Both the position numbers and the translations under genes were made by a program. From Chrysemys picta bellii (lineage: Eukaryota; Chordata; Testudines; Emydidae), in the NCBI RefSeq assembly GCF_011386835.1, contig NC_088791.1:56997498-57061497 (forward strand): 64,000 bases of DNA, given 5' to 3'. Under the pieces are notes generated by a model. It had not been told where the DNA came from and did no database searches. It was given only the letters and a program-made list of their open reading frames with translations. This document shows positions 45,440 to 56,523 of this stretch, one piece after another. The stretch's first letter is position 1; the number at the start of each line of letters is the position of its first letter.

Positions 45440-46330
45440 GGAGGGTGTGAACATGGGGTTCCTAGGATCACACGCACACCATACTGGAACCTATACACGA
45501 TATCATCACACAATTACAACCCATACTAAATACGGTTGATACTTGAAAGAAATCTTTCTGAAACCTGCTCTTCTGGCCTTCAAACAACCCCCACCATACC
45601 AAGTTCATTATCAGAAGCAAGCTCCCCACAGACCAGGATATACTAACTCGAAGTGGCACCAGACCCTGCCATAACAACAGATGCAAAACCTGCAGACATA
45701 TTTCAATCACTAGGATGATCAATATCCCTCCAGAACACCTTTCAAGAGTCATGGATCCTAAACATGCCTCTCACAACATGTGCTATACCTCATCCAGTGC
45801 ATTAAATGCACCAGCAACAACTATATGGATGAAACCAGACAATCACTATGCTCTTGAATGCGCTCACACAGAAAAATGATGATAGACAAAGACATTCTAT
45901 CACCCATGGGCAGACACGTTTCGCAAAGTGATAACTCCATATCTTATCTTTCAGTTCTCATCTTCAAAGGAAACCTGAAAACAACACTTCAAAAGGCGAA
46001 CCTGGGAACTTAAATTCATAACTCTGTTAGACACTAAAAATCATGGTCTCAACAGAGACACTGGTTCTATGGCTCATTGCAACAATTTGTAACCTACTAA
46101 CCCTCCTTTGTCCTATGGCTGCAGAGGTGTTAATTGCCCACTTCATCTTAACTAGTCTCCTGGTGTTATTTTCTTATGTTTGACAATCTGTCCCACCTTG
46201 TACTTAACTGTGACACTCTGGTTGCCTTCCCCAGACCTGAAGAAGAGCTCAATGTAGCTTGAAATCTTGTCCCTTCCACCAACAGAGGTTAGTCCAATAA
46301 AAATATTGCCTCACCCACCTTGTCTCTTGC
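45440..46330 (+). pseudogene. Penelope-like element C-terminal part and 3' tail
   Basis: Readings such as CHNNRCKTCRHISI by context, a degraded YMDETRQSL (GIY-YIG core with the first tyrosine and glycine lost) and SQSDNSISYLSVLIFKGN give the linker, endonuclease and tail of a Penelope-like protein. The 3' end TTGAAATCTTGTCCC...AATAAAAATATTGCCTCACCC is the same tail found antisense at 27596. Stops and frameshifts are frequent. Confidence 0.7.
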
Positions 46331-47464
46331 TTAATAAGAAAAAAGGATCCGTTGATCCCTTGGCCCCCTGGATCCCACTATGTGCAAATGGTTGATCTCT
46401 ACCCACCTGAGACAAAGCTTGGATGAATGAACAAATAGGTCTTGCAGCATGACCAGAACATGAACCTATTCAGGTTTTGTCAGTTGAGGGCAAATACACA
46501 CCCGGCCTAGAGTGCTGTGTGCGGTTACTAGTAAGTGCCAGCTGTTGGGCACACTATTTCAATAGGCAGTGTCTCCCCTGGGTGCAGGGCTGGGGCTGCC
46601 CAGGCTTCTCATGGACATTGATGAAAGGTGCTAGGTATCACTATTGTTATCACCCCCTGAGCCCACTTGGGGCTGGCCCAGAGAAATACAATAAAAGGAG
46701 CCAACCCCAGTCTCTGTGTCAGGAATATGGGCAGCCCCAACATACCAAGAATTAATTGTCTTGCTTGCTCAGGTCCAAGACTCTTGATCTCACCACAGTT
46801 CCCAACCATCTAAAACCCACTCTTGGGTCCAGTTAGACTAAGGCACCACTAGGTCCCTCTCTCATGCGCAGCTACATAGTCCAGGTCTGACATCAGCTCT
46901 GTCATTCTTGGTCCACTTGGGCATCACTGTGAAATTATCTTTGTGTACACACACCCCTTTTCAGGGCACTGTGCAGTTAGCTGTGAGCTGCACCACCTGT
47001 GGCAGAGTGGTTAAGTCATCTCTGCACCATCACCTGTCTGGGGCACTGTGATGTGAGCTCTGTGCTACAGCTGCTGCTCTGGTTGGGCCTTTCTGCAAAG
47101 TCAGCTCTGTCACGTGCTGCCAGTCTGGCCTTGCCTATTGTTAAATCAGCTCTGCATTGCTGCCGGTTCAGCCTGAGCTGATGTGGTCCAGTGCAGTGCA
47201 GTACAGCCCAGCAGAACCCCACAATCATTCCACATAGGGTTCAGAATGTCCAGGTGAGGAACCCAGAGCAAACCAGGACCCTTGGGGAGAGCCCCTCATC
47301 TCTAGGACAGAACCCTATCCTCCTCCTTGTTGAATTTGAATCCTTAATTCTGAAACCAGAGTCCAGTACTAGTGAAGTCAGAGTGACCCACGTGCTCCAG
47401 GGCACTTCTTGCAGAATTCCTGTGCCCTTTGATGAGTACAGTTACAGTAACAATTTATTAGCAC
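46331..47464. other. No gene seen; possible antisense LTR
   Basis: Mixed-composition sequence. Near 47450, CAATTTATTAGCAC gives an AATAAA on the minus strand, and sequence continues after the hAT insertion at 48395. This may be a diverged LTR, but ends are not clear. Confidence 0.3.
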
Positions 47465-48386
47465 CAGGGCTGCCGAGAGCGGGTTTGGGCCCTGGTGAAA
47501 GAAAATTTTCGGGCCTCCCAGCAAGGGTGGACCAGCTAAAGAGGGCCAACGGAGGGCCGGGGGGGGGGGAAAAGCCGGGCCCCAGGCCCCCTTCCGGACT
47601 GCCGGGCCCTGGTAAGGAGACGGAGGGGGCAAGGAAGCCGGGCCCCAGGCCTAGGGTTACCATACGTCCGGATTTTCCTGGACATGTCCGGCTTTTTGGG
47701 CCTCAAATCCCCATCTGGGGGGAAATCCCAAAAAGCCGGACATGTCTGGGAAAATAGGGAGGGAGGGCCTGGCGGTGCAGGGCTGGGGGCCGGCGCGGTG
47801 CTCGGCAGGGGCTGAGGCCAGGGGCCCGGGGCCGGCGTGGTGCTGGGCCGGGGACCGGCGCGGTGATGGGCTGGGGGCCGGGCCGGGGGCACAGGCACTT
47901 GGCCGGGGGCTGGGGTCGGTGCGGTGCTGGGCCAGGGGCCGGCGCGGTGCTCAGCCGGAGCCGGGGCCGGGGGCGCGGGCAGTTGGCCGGGGCCCCAGGG
48001 CCCAAGCCGGGCGGAGACGCCGGGGCCAGAGCCTCTTGGCCTGGGCCGGCTGGCCGCCAAAGGGAGCCGCTCGGCCAGGAGGGCCGGACTGAGCCGCGCC
48101 GCACCCCGCCCCAGCCTACCTGCTGCCTCCCTGTTTCAGGCTTCCCGCGAACATTTGATTCGCGGGAAGCAGGGGAGAGGGAGGAGCAGGGGGTGGAGCG
48201 TTCAGGGAAGGGGGCAGAGTTGGGGCGGGGCTGGGGTGGGCAAGGGGTGGAGTTGGGGCGGGGCCAGGGCCCCATGGAGTGTCCTCTTTTTTAAAAATTA
48301 AAATATGGTAACCCTACTCAGGCCACCTTCCGGACCGCCGGGCCCCAGTAATTTGTACCGGCTTCCCCGCCCTCTCGTCGGCCCTG
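47465..48386. mobile_element. hAT-type element, outer member of a nest
   Basis: Ends CAGGGCTGCCGAGAG and CTCTCGTCGGCCCTG are imperfect inverted copies. The exact 8-bp duplication ATTAGCAC lies at 47457-47464 and 48387-48394. Once the inner element (47652-48316) is removed, the host element is only about 250 bp. A G run lies at about 47560-47569. Noncoding. Confidence 0.85.
47652..48316. mobile_element. hAT-type element (TAGGGTTACCATA), inserted in another hAT
   Basis: Ends TAGGGTTACCATA and TATGGTAACCCTA are perfect inverted copies. The duplication is CCCAGGCC (47644-47651) versus CTCAGGCC (48317-48324), 7 of 8. The 665-bp body contains GC-rich near-repeats of GGGGCCGGCGCGGTGCTGGG at 47780-47990. 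Long frames here are GC artefacts. Confidence 0.85.
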
Positions 48387-48394
48387 ATTAGCAC

Positions 48395-48639
48395 TTATAC
48401 AATCAGAACACAGACAAATTCCAAATACAGCAACAAATCACAGTAAGTGGAACTATGGGCAAGCTACATTGGATAAAGCTGGCTTTTCCTCTTGTCTGCT
48501 ACAGAGGGAGTGGAGAGTTCTAATCCTCTAAGCTCTTGAGCTCTCGGGCTTACCCATAAAAGGAAATTGCCACATAGGCCTACCTCTGGGGTAGAGCAAA
48601 GCAAATAACTGATTTTTCAGGTTAGTGACTGAACTGAAT
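48395..48639. other. No gene seen
   Basis: Continuation of the host sequence of the hAT nest; see the note on a possible LTR. Confidence 0.35.
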
Positions 48640-48990
48640 AATCAAAAAAATATTCAGATATTTTCAAACTGAATCTGATTTTTTTTTCCATTTTATCTCT
48701 TACCTAAAATGAAGGGCTGAAACTTTTTTGTTCAGGTCAAACAAAACGTTTTGCACATTGTTTTGAAATAACATTTTGAAATAAAATGTCTATTTGAATG
48801 ATATTTTCCAAACAAAATGGTTTGTTTGGAAAATCTCTAAGCAAACTGTTTTGACATTTTGAAAAAAAAAATTCAGTTTTTTTTCCAGCTGAATCTATTC
48901 ACTGAATTTGACCTAAATTTAAAAATAGTTTCAATACCCTGTCCAGTGAATTTGCTACTCAATAAAAAAAATTAGCCCAGCTCTGCTCTC
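48640..48990. repeat. A/T-rich palindromic MITE remnant
   Basis: Alternating TTTTCCATTTTAT and AAACAAAATGG tracts with a central AACAAAATGGTTTGTTTGG palindrome resemble a GAGCTGG...GAAAA-type MITE like that near 19330. Ends are decayed; GCCCAGCTCTG closes it. Confidence 0.45.
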
Positions 48991-49120
48991 AAGGCTCTAC
49001 TTTTCTAAGCAAGCCACCTGTCTGTTTGGAGTCACCCTCACAAATACATTAGGCCAACCCCAAGTATTCAAAAGTCAGGAGTCAGGCCCCAAAAATCACG
49101 GGATTCACTTAAAAATAACG

Positions 49121-49326
49121 GAGGGTCCTGTGGCACCTTTGAGACTAACAGAAGTACTGGGAGCATAAGCTTTCGTGGGTAAGAACCTCACTTCTTCTTG
49201 CATCTGAAGAAGTGAGGTTCTTACCCACGAAAGCTTATGCTCCCAATACTTCTGTTAGTCTCAAAGGTACCACAGGACCCTCTGTTGCTTTTTACAGATT
49301 CAGACTAACACGGCTACCCCTCTGAT
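49121..49326. mobile_element. Penelope tail inverted dimer (foldback)
   Basis: The left arm begins at GAGGGTCCTGTGGC (antisense) and the right arm ends with ACGGCTACCCCTCTGAT (sense, complete tail). They meet near 49196. The 14-bp duplication ACTTAAAAATAACG is exact at 49107-49120 and 49327-49340. Unlike 29904, the left arm is the shorter one. Noncoding, with a stem of about 75 bp. Confidence 0.88.
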
Positions 49327-49340
49327 ACTTAAAAATAACG

Positions 49341-49744
49341 AGATTTTTAAAATAATACATGTGACTAAGATTTATTTGCCTTTTGGTGTTGGAGCTGTTA
49401 AGGTTCACATTTTCAAGCTTTATTCCCTAACTACAAGGGCTAGAAACTTCTTTTTTTAAATGAAAGCTGAGACACTCAGACACTGGTGCCAGCAGCTGGG
49501 GCTTGTAGAAAAACACCAAATATCACAAGACTCATAATGAAATCACTGCAAACAGCACTGGGCCAGACTCACTAGTGCTGGCAAAGGTCGGACTAAATTA
49601 CTTCTCCCTGTCCCAATGTGGCCCCTTTGTCCCAAAGGGTATTTACCCTACAGGAGGGCAGATAGCATTACTGCTGCCACCATCCCTTGGGTCTTTCTAA
49701 TATATTTGTGAGGGCTGAGAAACAGCTTGAAGTTGTGGCTGTGG
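49341..49744. other. No gene seen
   Basis: Unique-looking sequence between two insertions. Confidence 0.4.
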
Positions 49745-49752
49745 CTCTATAG

Positions 49753-50636
49753 CAGATGTGGGCAAACTACGGCATGCGGGCCACATCCGGCCCGCGGGAC
49801 CCTCCTGCCCGGCCCCTGAGCTCCTGGCCCAGGAAGCTAGCCCCCAGCCCCTCCCCTGCTGCTCCCCCTCCCCCGCAACCTCAGCTCACTGTGCTGCTGG
49901 CGCAATGCTCTGGGCGGCGGGGCTGCGACTTCTTGCCGGGCAGCACCGCTGCAGAGCCCGGCCTGACCTAGTACTCTGTGCTGCATGGTGGCGTGGCTGG
50001 CTCCAGCCGGGTGGCGCAGTTGCCTGTCCTTGTGCTCTGGGTGGCGCGGCTGTAGCGCTGCCAGCCACCAGTGCTCTAGGCAGCGCAGTAAGGGGGCAGG
50101 GAGCAGGGAGGGTTGGACAGAGGGCAGGGGAGTTCGGGGTGGTGGTCAGGGGGCAGGGGTGTGGATAGGTGTCGGGGCGGTCAGAGGGCAGGGAACAGGG
50201 GGGTTGAATGGGGGCAGGGATCCCAGGGGGGCAGTCAGGAATAAGAGGAAGAGTTGGATGGGGCGGCGGGGGGCAGTCAGGGACAGGGGTTCCGGGGGTG
50301 GTCAGGGGACAGGGAATTGGGGTTGATGGGGCAGGGGCCTGGGGGTGCAGTCAGGAATGAGAGGAGGGGGTGGATGGGGTGGCGGGGGGCAGTCAGGAGA
50401 GTCCAGGGGCAGTCAGGGACAGGGAGGGGTGGATGGGGCAGGGGTCCTGGGGGGGGGCCATCATGGGACAGGGAACGGGGAAGCTGTCAGGGGGCAAGAA
50501 GCAGGGGGGGTCAGATAGAGGGCGGGGGCCAGGCCATGCCTGGCTGTTTGGGGAGGTGCAGCTTCCCCTAACCAGCCCTCCATACAATTTCGGAAACCCG
50601 ATGTGGCCCTCAGGCCAAAAACTTTGCCCGCCCCTG
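49753..50636. mobile_element. hAT-type element with G-rich array
   Basis: Left end CAGATGTGGGCAAACTACGG and right end AACTTTGCCCGCCCCTG are imperfect inverted copies. CTCTATAG is duplicated exactly at 49745-49752 and 50637-50644. The 884-bp body has no transposase and holds the G-rich near-repeats noted next. Confidence 0.9.
50085..50530. repeat. G-rich minisatellite-like array
   Basis: Near-repeats of GGATGGGGCGGCGGGGGGCAG followed by TCAGGGACAGGG recur near 50250 and 50370 with a period of about 118 bases. Many GGGG runs are spaced a few bases apart, so quadruplex formation is possible on the plus strand. Confidence 0.65.
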
Positions 50637-50644
50637 CTCTATAG

Positions 50645-51716
50645 GAAGCAGAATCAATCCTAGCCATGTCCACGCCACTGGTCCCTTGGATTCCACAGAA
50701 GAAGGGAGGTTACAGACAATACAGCCTTGTCTCCCATCAAACTTCTTGAAGGGATGTCCGAGTTCCTAGTGATGCCTATCCATGCCGGGCTGAATATGCC
50801 TCACTGAATTCTTTGCTACCTTAATTGGCTGCTGTTTAGCCTGACCTATGAGCTGGCCCAGCTGCAGCTTTTGAATAGGTTTGACTTTTTAGAAAGGATG
50901 CTTATTGGATTTTATGCAGTAAACTTACAAACAGCCAAGGTGTTATGTTATTGTTTGTACTTAACATGTGATGCAAAAAAATTTGAAGAACCCTATATAC
51001 CTAGAAATAATATATTTTACAGGATCCTTGTATCAGAACATAGATACGATGACATGTAAATAGAGTTAATTAAATTAATTTGTTAATTTATGAAAAAGTA
51101 AGCAACTCTCAAGAATAACACCATCAACATTTCTTTCATCTCTTTTATTTGTAATACTTTGGTAAAATCATGAACACTGAAATAACTTTCTCTGCCTCAG
51201 TTGCCCTTTTCTGTTCGGTACACATGGATTCCTTCTCAGCCTCTGGACTGTTTTTCAATGGAACTGCCTTTTCATATTTTTATTATTGTTGTTTTTGTTT
51301 TTATTGATATGATTGTCTATCGACTTCACCAAAGATCATATCACAACTATGGGAAGGATAGTGTTAAGTTATGCTTCTGCTGGCTGGTTCTATCTACAGC
51401 AGCAGAACGCAAAACATTGCATGGGTTTCCAAAATCGTGTTTGATTTTAATTTCTCAGTAACGTAGCTGTAATAGCCTATGAATTGGAGGATGTTACTAT
51501 GATCAAATTAAAGTGCAGCTCTGCTCTGAAAAGTGATTTTTGTAAAATGGCACCTACTTGCTCTTATTCTTTCTGTCTGAATCATATCTATTTATTTTAA
51601 CTGATAAAAATATGATTTTGCTACTTTTCACTCCAACACAGCTATGGGGGAGTGAGCTAGGTTGTATTCTGGTTCACACATCATCACAACAATTGTCATT
51701 CAAATTCCAGTTGCTG
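50645..51716. other. No gene seen
   Basis: AT-rich sequence with short frames only (for example 51201-51461), no domain recognised. Confidence 0.4.
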
Positions 51717-51803
51717 GGCAAAATTCTGCCCTTGGTTTCACCCGTGCAGTCCTATTGAAAACAACAAAACTGCACAGGTGCGGTTGAGGACAGCATTTGG
51801 TCT
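51717..51803. repeat. Palindromic MITE
   Basis: GCAAAATTCTGCCCTTGG...CACCCGTGCAG on the left mirrors CTGCACAGGTGCGG...GACAGCATTTGGTC on the right, around TTGAAAACAACAAA. Confidence 0.5.
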
Positions 51804-52507
51804 TTAGACCCTTTATTTCTTGTGATGATAAGCAAAAAGAAAAGAACATAGTTTGACTCAGATTATAAATTGAGGTTACAGAGCTGGAAATTAAGGGGAA
51901 AAAACACTCTTCTTTTAACTGAGTAAATTTGATACGGAAAACCTTGAGAAACGCTGAATATAGAATGCACATTTCTACAGAGTTACTTTTCAAAGTAGAT
52001 CCTTATTATAAGGCTGGCCAAGTTTTATATCTAAACTACTTAGCAGTAGCCTACCATATAACGTCAACATACTAATGTTACTGTGCTTTATGAATAAAAT
52101 ATTGTAAGAGGGTTTCTTTTCCTAGGGAATCTCCAAATATCTGATGTAGACTCATCTAAGTTGCATGAACATAGCTGCATCTTATGGATGTATCAATGAA
52201 TGTTCAGTCCTTCTCATTAAAACTGTGTTATTATTAATTTCATTTTCAATTTGTTTAGTGAGCAGAGAATTTTAAACTAGCCATTGCTTTCAGATTAACC
52301 ATAATGTGAGCTGATGTGAGACCTGAAAAATCAGTTTGTCAGGCTGAGTCACATCATAAGTAAGGTACTTAAATTTAACAACTTTTATATGAAGAAGAAA
52401 GTTTGTTTTGTAATATAATAATTTAAACTTCACAACATTATTTCTGTTTGAACAAGACCTTACAAAACATTTAGCTTTCCCCCCTGAGCGTAGCTGAATT
52501 GATAAAA
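51804..52507. other. No gene seen
   Basis: AT-rich flanking sequence to the left of transposase-like copy B. Confidence 0.4.
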
Positions 52508-53020
52508 TTACACTGTTCTACAGCCAAAATGCTTCTGAAATAAATGTAGTCAAACTTTACTAATTCTGGGTCACTGAGAACGAAAATGATGCTTAAAATT
52601 GTTGATTGGCTCTAGTTTTCAAGATATGCTATTGGGTCAGTATATACGACCCTTGACTTGGGAATGGCGGAGGATAAGTGAGTTATAAAGGGAAGGGATC
52701 TCAATTTAAACCAGAAATGACTAAAATACATCTTTGACTGGATCTATGAATAAATCTATGACTGGGTTTGGACAGTACTTGCTTTTTAGGCAAAACAATG
52801 AATGATGTAATCTGAAGCTGGTATTGCGTCATACATGATATGAATTGCATCCTGTTATTCCTAGAAGTCATGGATGATGCAATCATAATGAAGCTTACAT
52901 CACTTTGCTGAACAAATTGCCCTATATCAGCTCTAGAAATCATACAGTGTCGTGCTCTCTTATTTGTCAGTGTTTGATTTTGCAAAGGGACACATTTCTG
53001 TTTAGCCAAAGTGAGCAGAG
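52508..53020 (+). promoter_or_regulatory. Promoter and 5' UTR of transposase-like copy B
   Basis: Homology with copy A starts at ATTACACTGTTCTACAGCC. A TATA-like TATAAAG is at 52684-52690. Downstream of it, TGATGCAAT-type sites lie at 52803-52811 (TGATGTAAT), 52823-52831 (ATTGCGTCA), 52844-52852 (ATTGCATCC) and 52875-52883 (TGATGCAAT); a CTTACATCA is near 52893-52901. The best sites match the C/EBP-ATF composite element. The start codon is at 53021, in GAGATGC context. Promoter activity is inferred. Confidence 0.5.
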
Positions 53021-54706
53021 ATGCCTCGTACTTGTGTGAACAGTGCAGATAACTTCTGCTATGTTTGTGGTGAAGTGACTTTTGCATCACAAAAGCGCAG
53101 TATAACCACTATGGTTAAGAAAGCCTATCACCTTTATTTTGGCTGCAAAATTGGAGATCAGGACAAGAGGTGGGCCCCACACATATGCTGCAAAACTTGT
53201 GCAACATATCTTCGCCAGTGGTTGAACAGGAAAAGGAAATCTATGCCTTTTGCAGTGCCAATGATTTGGAGAGAGCCAACAGCTCATACCAGCAATTGTT
53301 ACTTCTGCATGGTGCCTCCAGTCGGGAAAGGTGTGTCAAAGAAGAAGAAGTGGACTGTGCATTATCCAAACATTCCATCAGCTATTCGCCCAGTACCCCA
53401 CGGAGAAGGACTGCCGGTTCCTGATGCACCAGAATCATTCTCACTTGAGTCAGACGAGGAAGAGGATGAAACTTCTGGTCCTGAACCATCAATGTCACAG
53501 GGCCCACATTTTCTCCCATCCTTCTCCTCTGAACAACACCGCCTAACACAAGGTGAACTGAATGACCTTGTCAGGGATTTGGAACTACCCAAGAGTAAGG
53601 CAGAGCCATTGGGCTCCAGACTACAGCAGTGGAATCTCCTGGCAGGTGATGTTAGGGTTTCCATGTTCCGTGACCGTCAAAAGGATCTTGTCCCATTCTT
53701 CTTCATGGAAGGTGATCTTGTAGCCTGCAACAACATCGATGGTGTGATGGCAGCCCTCAACATCGTTCACGATCCAGATGAGTGGAGACTGTTTATTGAT
53801 TCATCGAAGACGAGTCTTAAAGCTGTTTTACTGCATAATGGCAATGTTTTGCCATCAATTCCCGTTGGTCATGCAGTCCATATGAAGGAAACCTATGACA
53901 ACATGAAATAACTTTTGAGGTGCATAAACTATGACCAACATCAGTGGCAGCTTTGTGGCCATTTGAAGGTTGTTGCTCTCTTGCTTGGTCTGCAGACTGG
54001 ATATACAAAGTACTGCTGTTTTCTCTGCGAATGGGATAGTCGTGCAAGAGATTCCCACTACATCAAGAAAGATTGGCCACTCCGACAGTCATTGGAGCCT
54101 GGGAGGAAAAGTGTTCAGCATCCACCACTTGAATCAAGAAAGATTTTGTTACCACCCTTACACATCAAGCTGGGTCTGATGAAGAACTTTGTCAAGGCCA
54201 TTGACAAAACATAAGCAGCTTTCAAGTACCTCCGTGGAAAATTTCCAAGGTTAAGTGAAGCAAAGATAAAGGAAGGTGTCTTTGCTGGTCCTCAGATTCG
54301 TGAACTTCTTCGAGATGATGCATTTGACCATGCACTGCGTGGCAAGGAAAAGACGGCATGGAAAGCCTTCCAGTTAGTGGCAATAAATTTTCTCGGAAAC
54401 AACAAGGCAGACAACTATAGGTTGTTGGTGGAAAACCTCCTCAAGGCATACAAAAGCCTTGGTTGCAACATGTCACTAAAGATACATTTTTTGCACTCTC
54501 ATCTAGATTTTTTTCCACCGAACTGCGGAGCAGTGAGCAACGAGCATGGCGAGCAATTTCACCAGTACATTGCAACAATGGAGAAACGCTATGAGGGAAA
54601 ATGGAGCCCATCAGTGCTTGCAGACTATTGCTGGACAGTGACAAGAGATGCTCCATTTAATGAATACAAGAGACAAGCCAAGAAGCGCCGAGTAGACACT
54701 GAATAG
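53021..54706 (+). pseudogene. Transposase-like gene copy B, two internal stops
   Basis: One reading frame of 561 codons runs from the ATG to the TAG at 54704-54706. It is broken by TAA at 53909-53911 and TAA at 54212-54214. Copy A has Gln codons at both places, so each is a C-to-T change. The head has C13, C16, C42, H54, C56, C57 and C60, a likely zinc site, and a second pair C-x2-C near residue 94. A Glu/Asp-rich linker comes next. The middle has CCFLCEWDSR (residues 332-341) and the C-terminal part has HSHLDFFPPN and NEHGEQFHQ (about 507-515). Conserved acidic and histidine residues suggest a metal-dependent nuclease, but I cannot place it in a named superfamily. Similar proteins recur in animal genomes as unnamed repeats. 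Protein identity to copy A is roughly 94 percent by eye. Confidence 0.7.
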
Positions 54707-54748
54707 GACTAAACTATGTACATAATAGTTTTTTGCCTTTTGTTTCAT

Positions 54749-54754
54749 AATAAA
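54749..54754 (+). terminator. Polyadenylation signal of copy B
   Basis: AATAAA lies 43 bases past the stop codon, followed by T-rich sequence. It is the expected end of the transposase-like transcript. Confidence 0.6.
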
Positions 54755-54769
54755 TTTTATTTATATAAC

Positions 54770-56523
54770 CCTTTTGCTGATTTTTAAAGTGTTATATAAA
54801 CAGGACAGATGAACTATTATCATGTAAAGCAACCATAAACACATGAAAAGACCTAGGTTTACAATTTATGATTAAAACTCTACTATCTACACAATATACA
54901 TAGACATAAAATGTAAAAACTTAAATATCTTAGAAACAGTAGCCAATCAGTTGTTTTAATTGTCATATTTGAATTCAGCACATCAAAATACATAATAAAT
55001 AGCACATTTTATCTCTGAAGCAGACGACTTCTCAAAAATTGTAGACCAGTGTTATTGCTGTTTCTTTAGTTTTATTTTTATGCAATGTAAAACATTTATA
55101 CTGTCTCCCAAAGCAAATTAAAGTACAAGACCCAAGTACAGATGAAAGCAGCTGGCATGCAATATTAAAATTTCAAAGAAAGTTTGTTCTATGTTTCAGA
55201 AAAGCAGTCTGTTGTTGTACTTAAAAATCTATTTCAATTTTTGTTTATCAGAATTTGTGCAACCCATCATATACAGTTTCCACCAGCTATTTCTTGAAAG
55301 ATTTCTTGAGAAGGGAATTTTGGTGTCTTCAGTTAAAAGTGCCACTTTCTTCTTATATCATGAGATATTTCAATGACAACAGTATATTTTGGCTGGTTTC
55401 TGAAAACGTATGCTTTCTTTTAATCTATACGGAACCTCAATCAGTGTTCAGGTCAGTAAGAGGGAAGACATTTATGGAATCAATCATTTTGGGTTAAGGA
55501 GTACATATACTGCAAGCTTACTAATGGAATGGAAATAATGCCTGGAACTTCTCCAAAACAGTCACTGTCTCAATGGAGCAATTAAATATGTATGAAGAAT
55601 GTTTGCAGTGAAGTTCAAACACATCAGCCTAAGGCTTATATTTTTAGTTTAATTTATTCACAGCCTTTCTGTGTGCTGCTGCTTGATGGTCCAAAAACAT
55701 TTCTGAGCACGGTGCCTATTGCATCGTGTATGTAGCCATTGACTGACAGATACAGTGACAGTTTCTACTTTTGATCACCATCTCAGGAACCAGAAGTAGA
55801 CTCTATAGTAAGAGAATACAATGTTAGTATTCAGGTTAGCAGAGTTCTATTCATTAATCCATTCGGCATCATTCTAGCTGTGCGAAGCAATCTTCTGCTT
55901 TAATTCATACCATTTATCGTAGGATATGGGTGTTTAACTAAACTTCCTTTTCCGGTTGCTGCAGCATTATTAGGATTTCAGATAAGAATCCCCTATGATA
56001 TGGCCTGAATCCTGTATCTTCAGATCATTACTTTTATCCTTCACAAAAGATAAGCTTGTGTTATAGCTAGAAGCTGCTCTTTATACCCTCAGTGAATAAT
56101 GGAGCTCTTTAGAATGCTAGTGATAATATTTCCTGATAATTACACTTCTTTGCCAAACATATAAAAGAACACCTGTTATTTTGAGGGTCAGTAATTCTTT
56201 GCTCTCTACCATTTGAAATGATAAAGAAACTCAACCTACTGCAAAGAGATCTTGTTTCAGAGCTAGATTTTCTTTGAACTTGCTCTTAGCATTGTGGTGT
56301 GTTACTGATCAGATGGCACCACCACTTCACTTGGTTCATTTGTTATCAATTCATGGGCTTCAAGTAAGTGGGATTTTCAAATAACTAGGCTTCGTGCTAC
56401 TGGCAAGGCATCTAAGCAAAACCAATATTTTAAGAGGATTGCTAATAATGTAATTACTTGTGGGAGATGTATGGATATCTCCCATATCAAAACAGTATCA
56501 TCCTAATGTGTTATTTAAGCAGT
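54770..56523. other. No gene seen; possibly old single-copy DNA
   Basis: About 1.7 kb with no recognised repeat. The part at 55640-56060 has even base composition and looks single-copy. The element end of copy B lies somewhere near the start of this stretch; no inverted terminus matching 52508 was found. Confidence 0.35.

Noticed and set aside
47191..48301. Frames up to 190 codons in GC-rich DNA
   Set aside because: They cross the boundaries of two nested hAT elements and consist of Pro/Gly/Ala repeats.
49756..50663. Gly/Arg-rich frames up to 136 codons
   Set aside because: Products of the G-rich array in a hAT element with clear ends.
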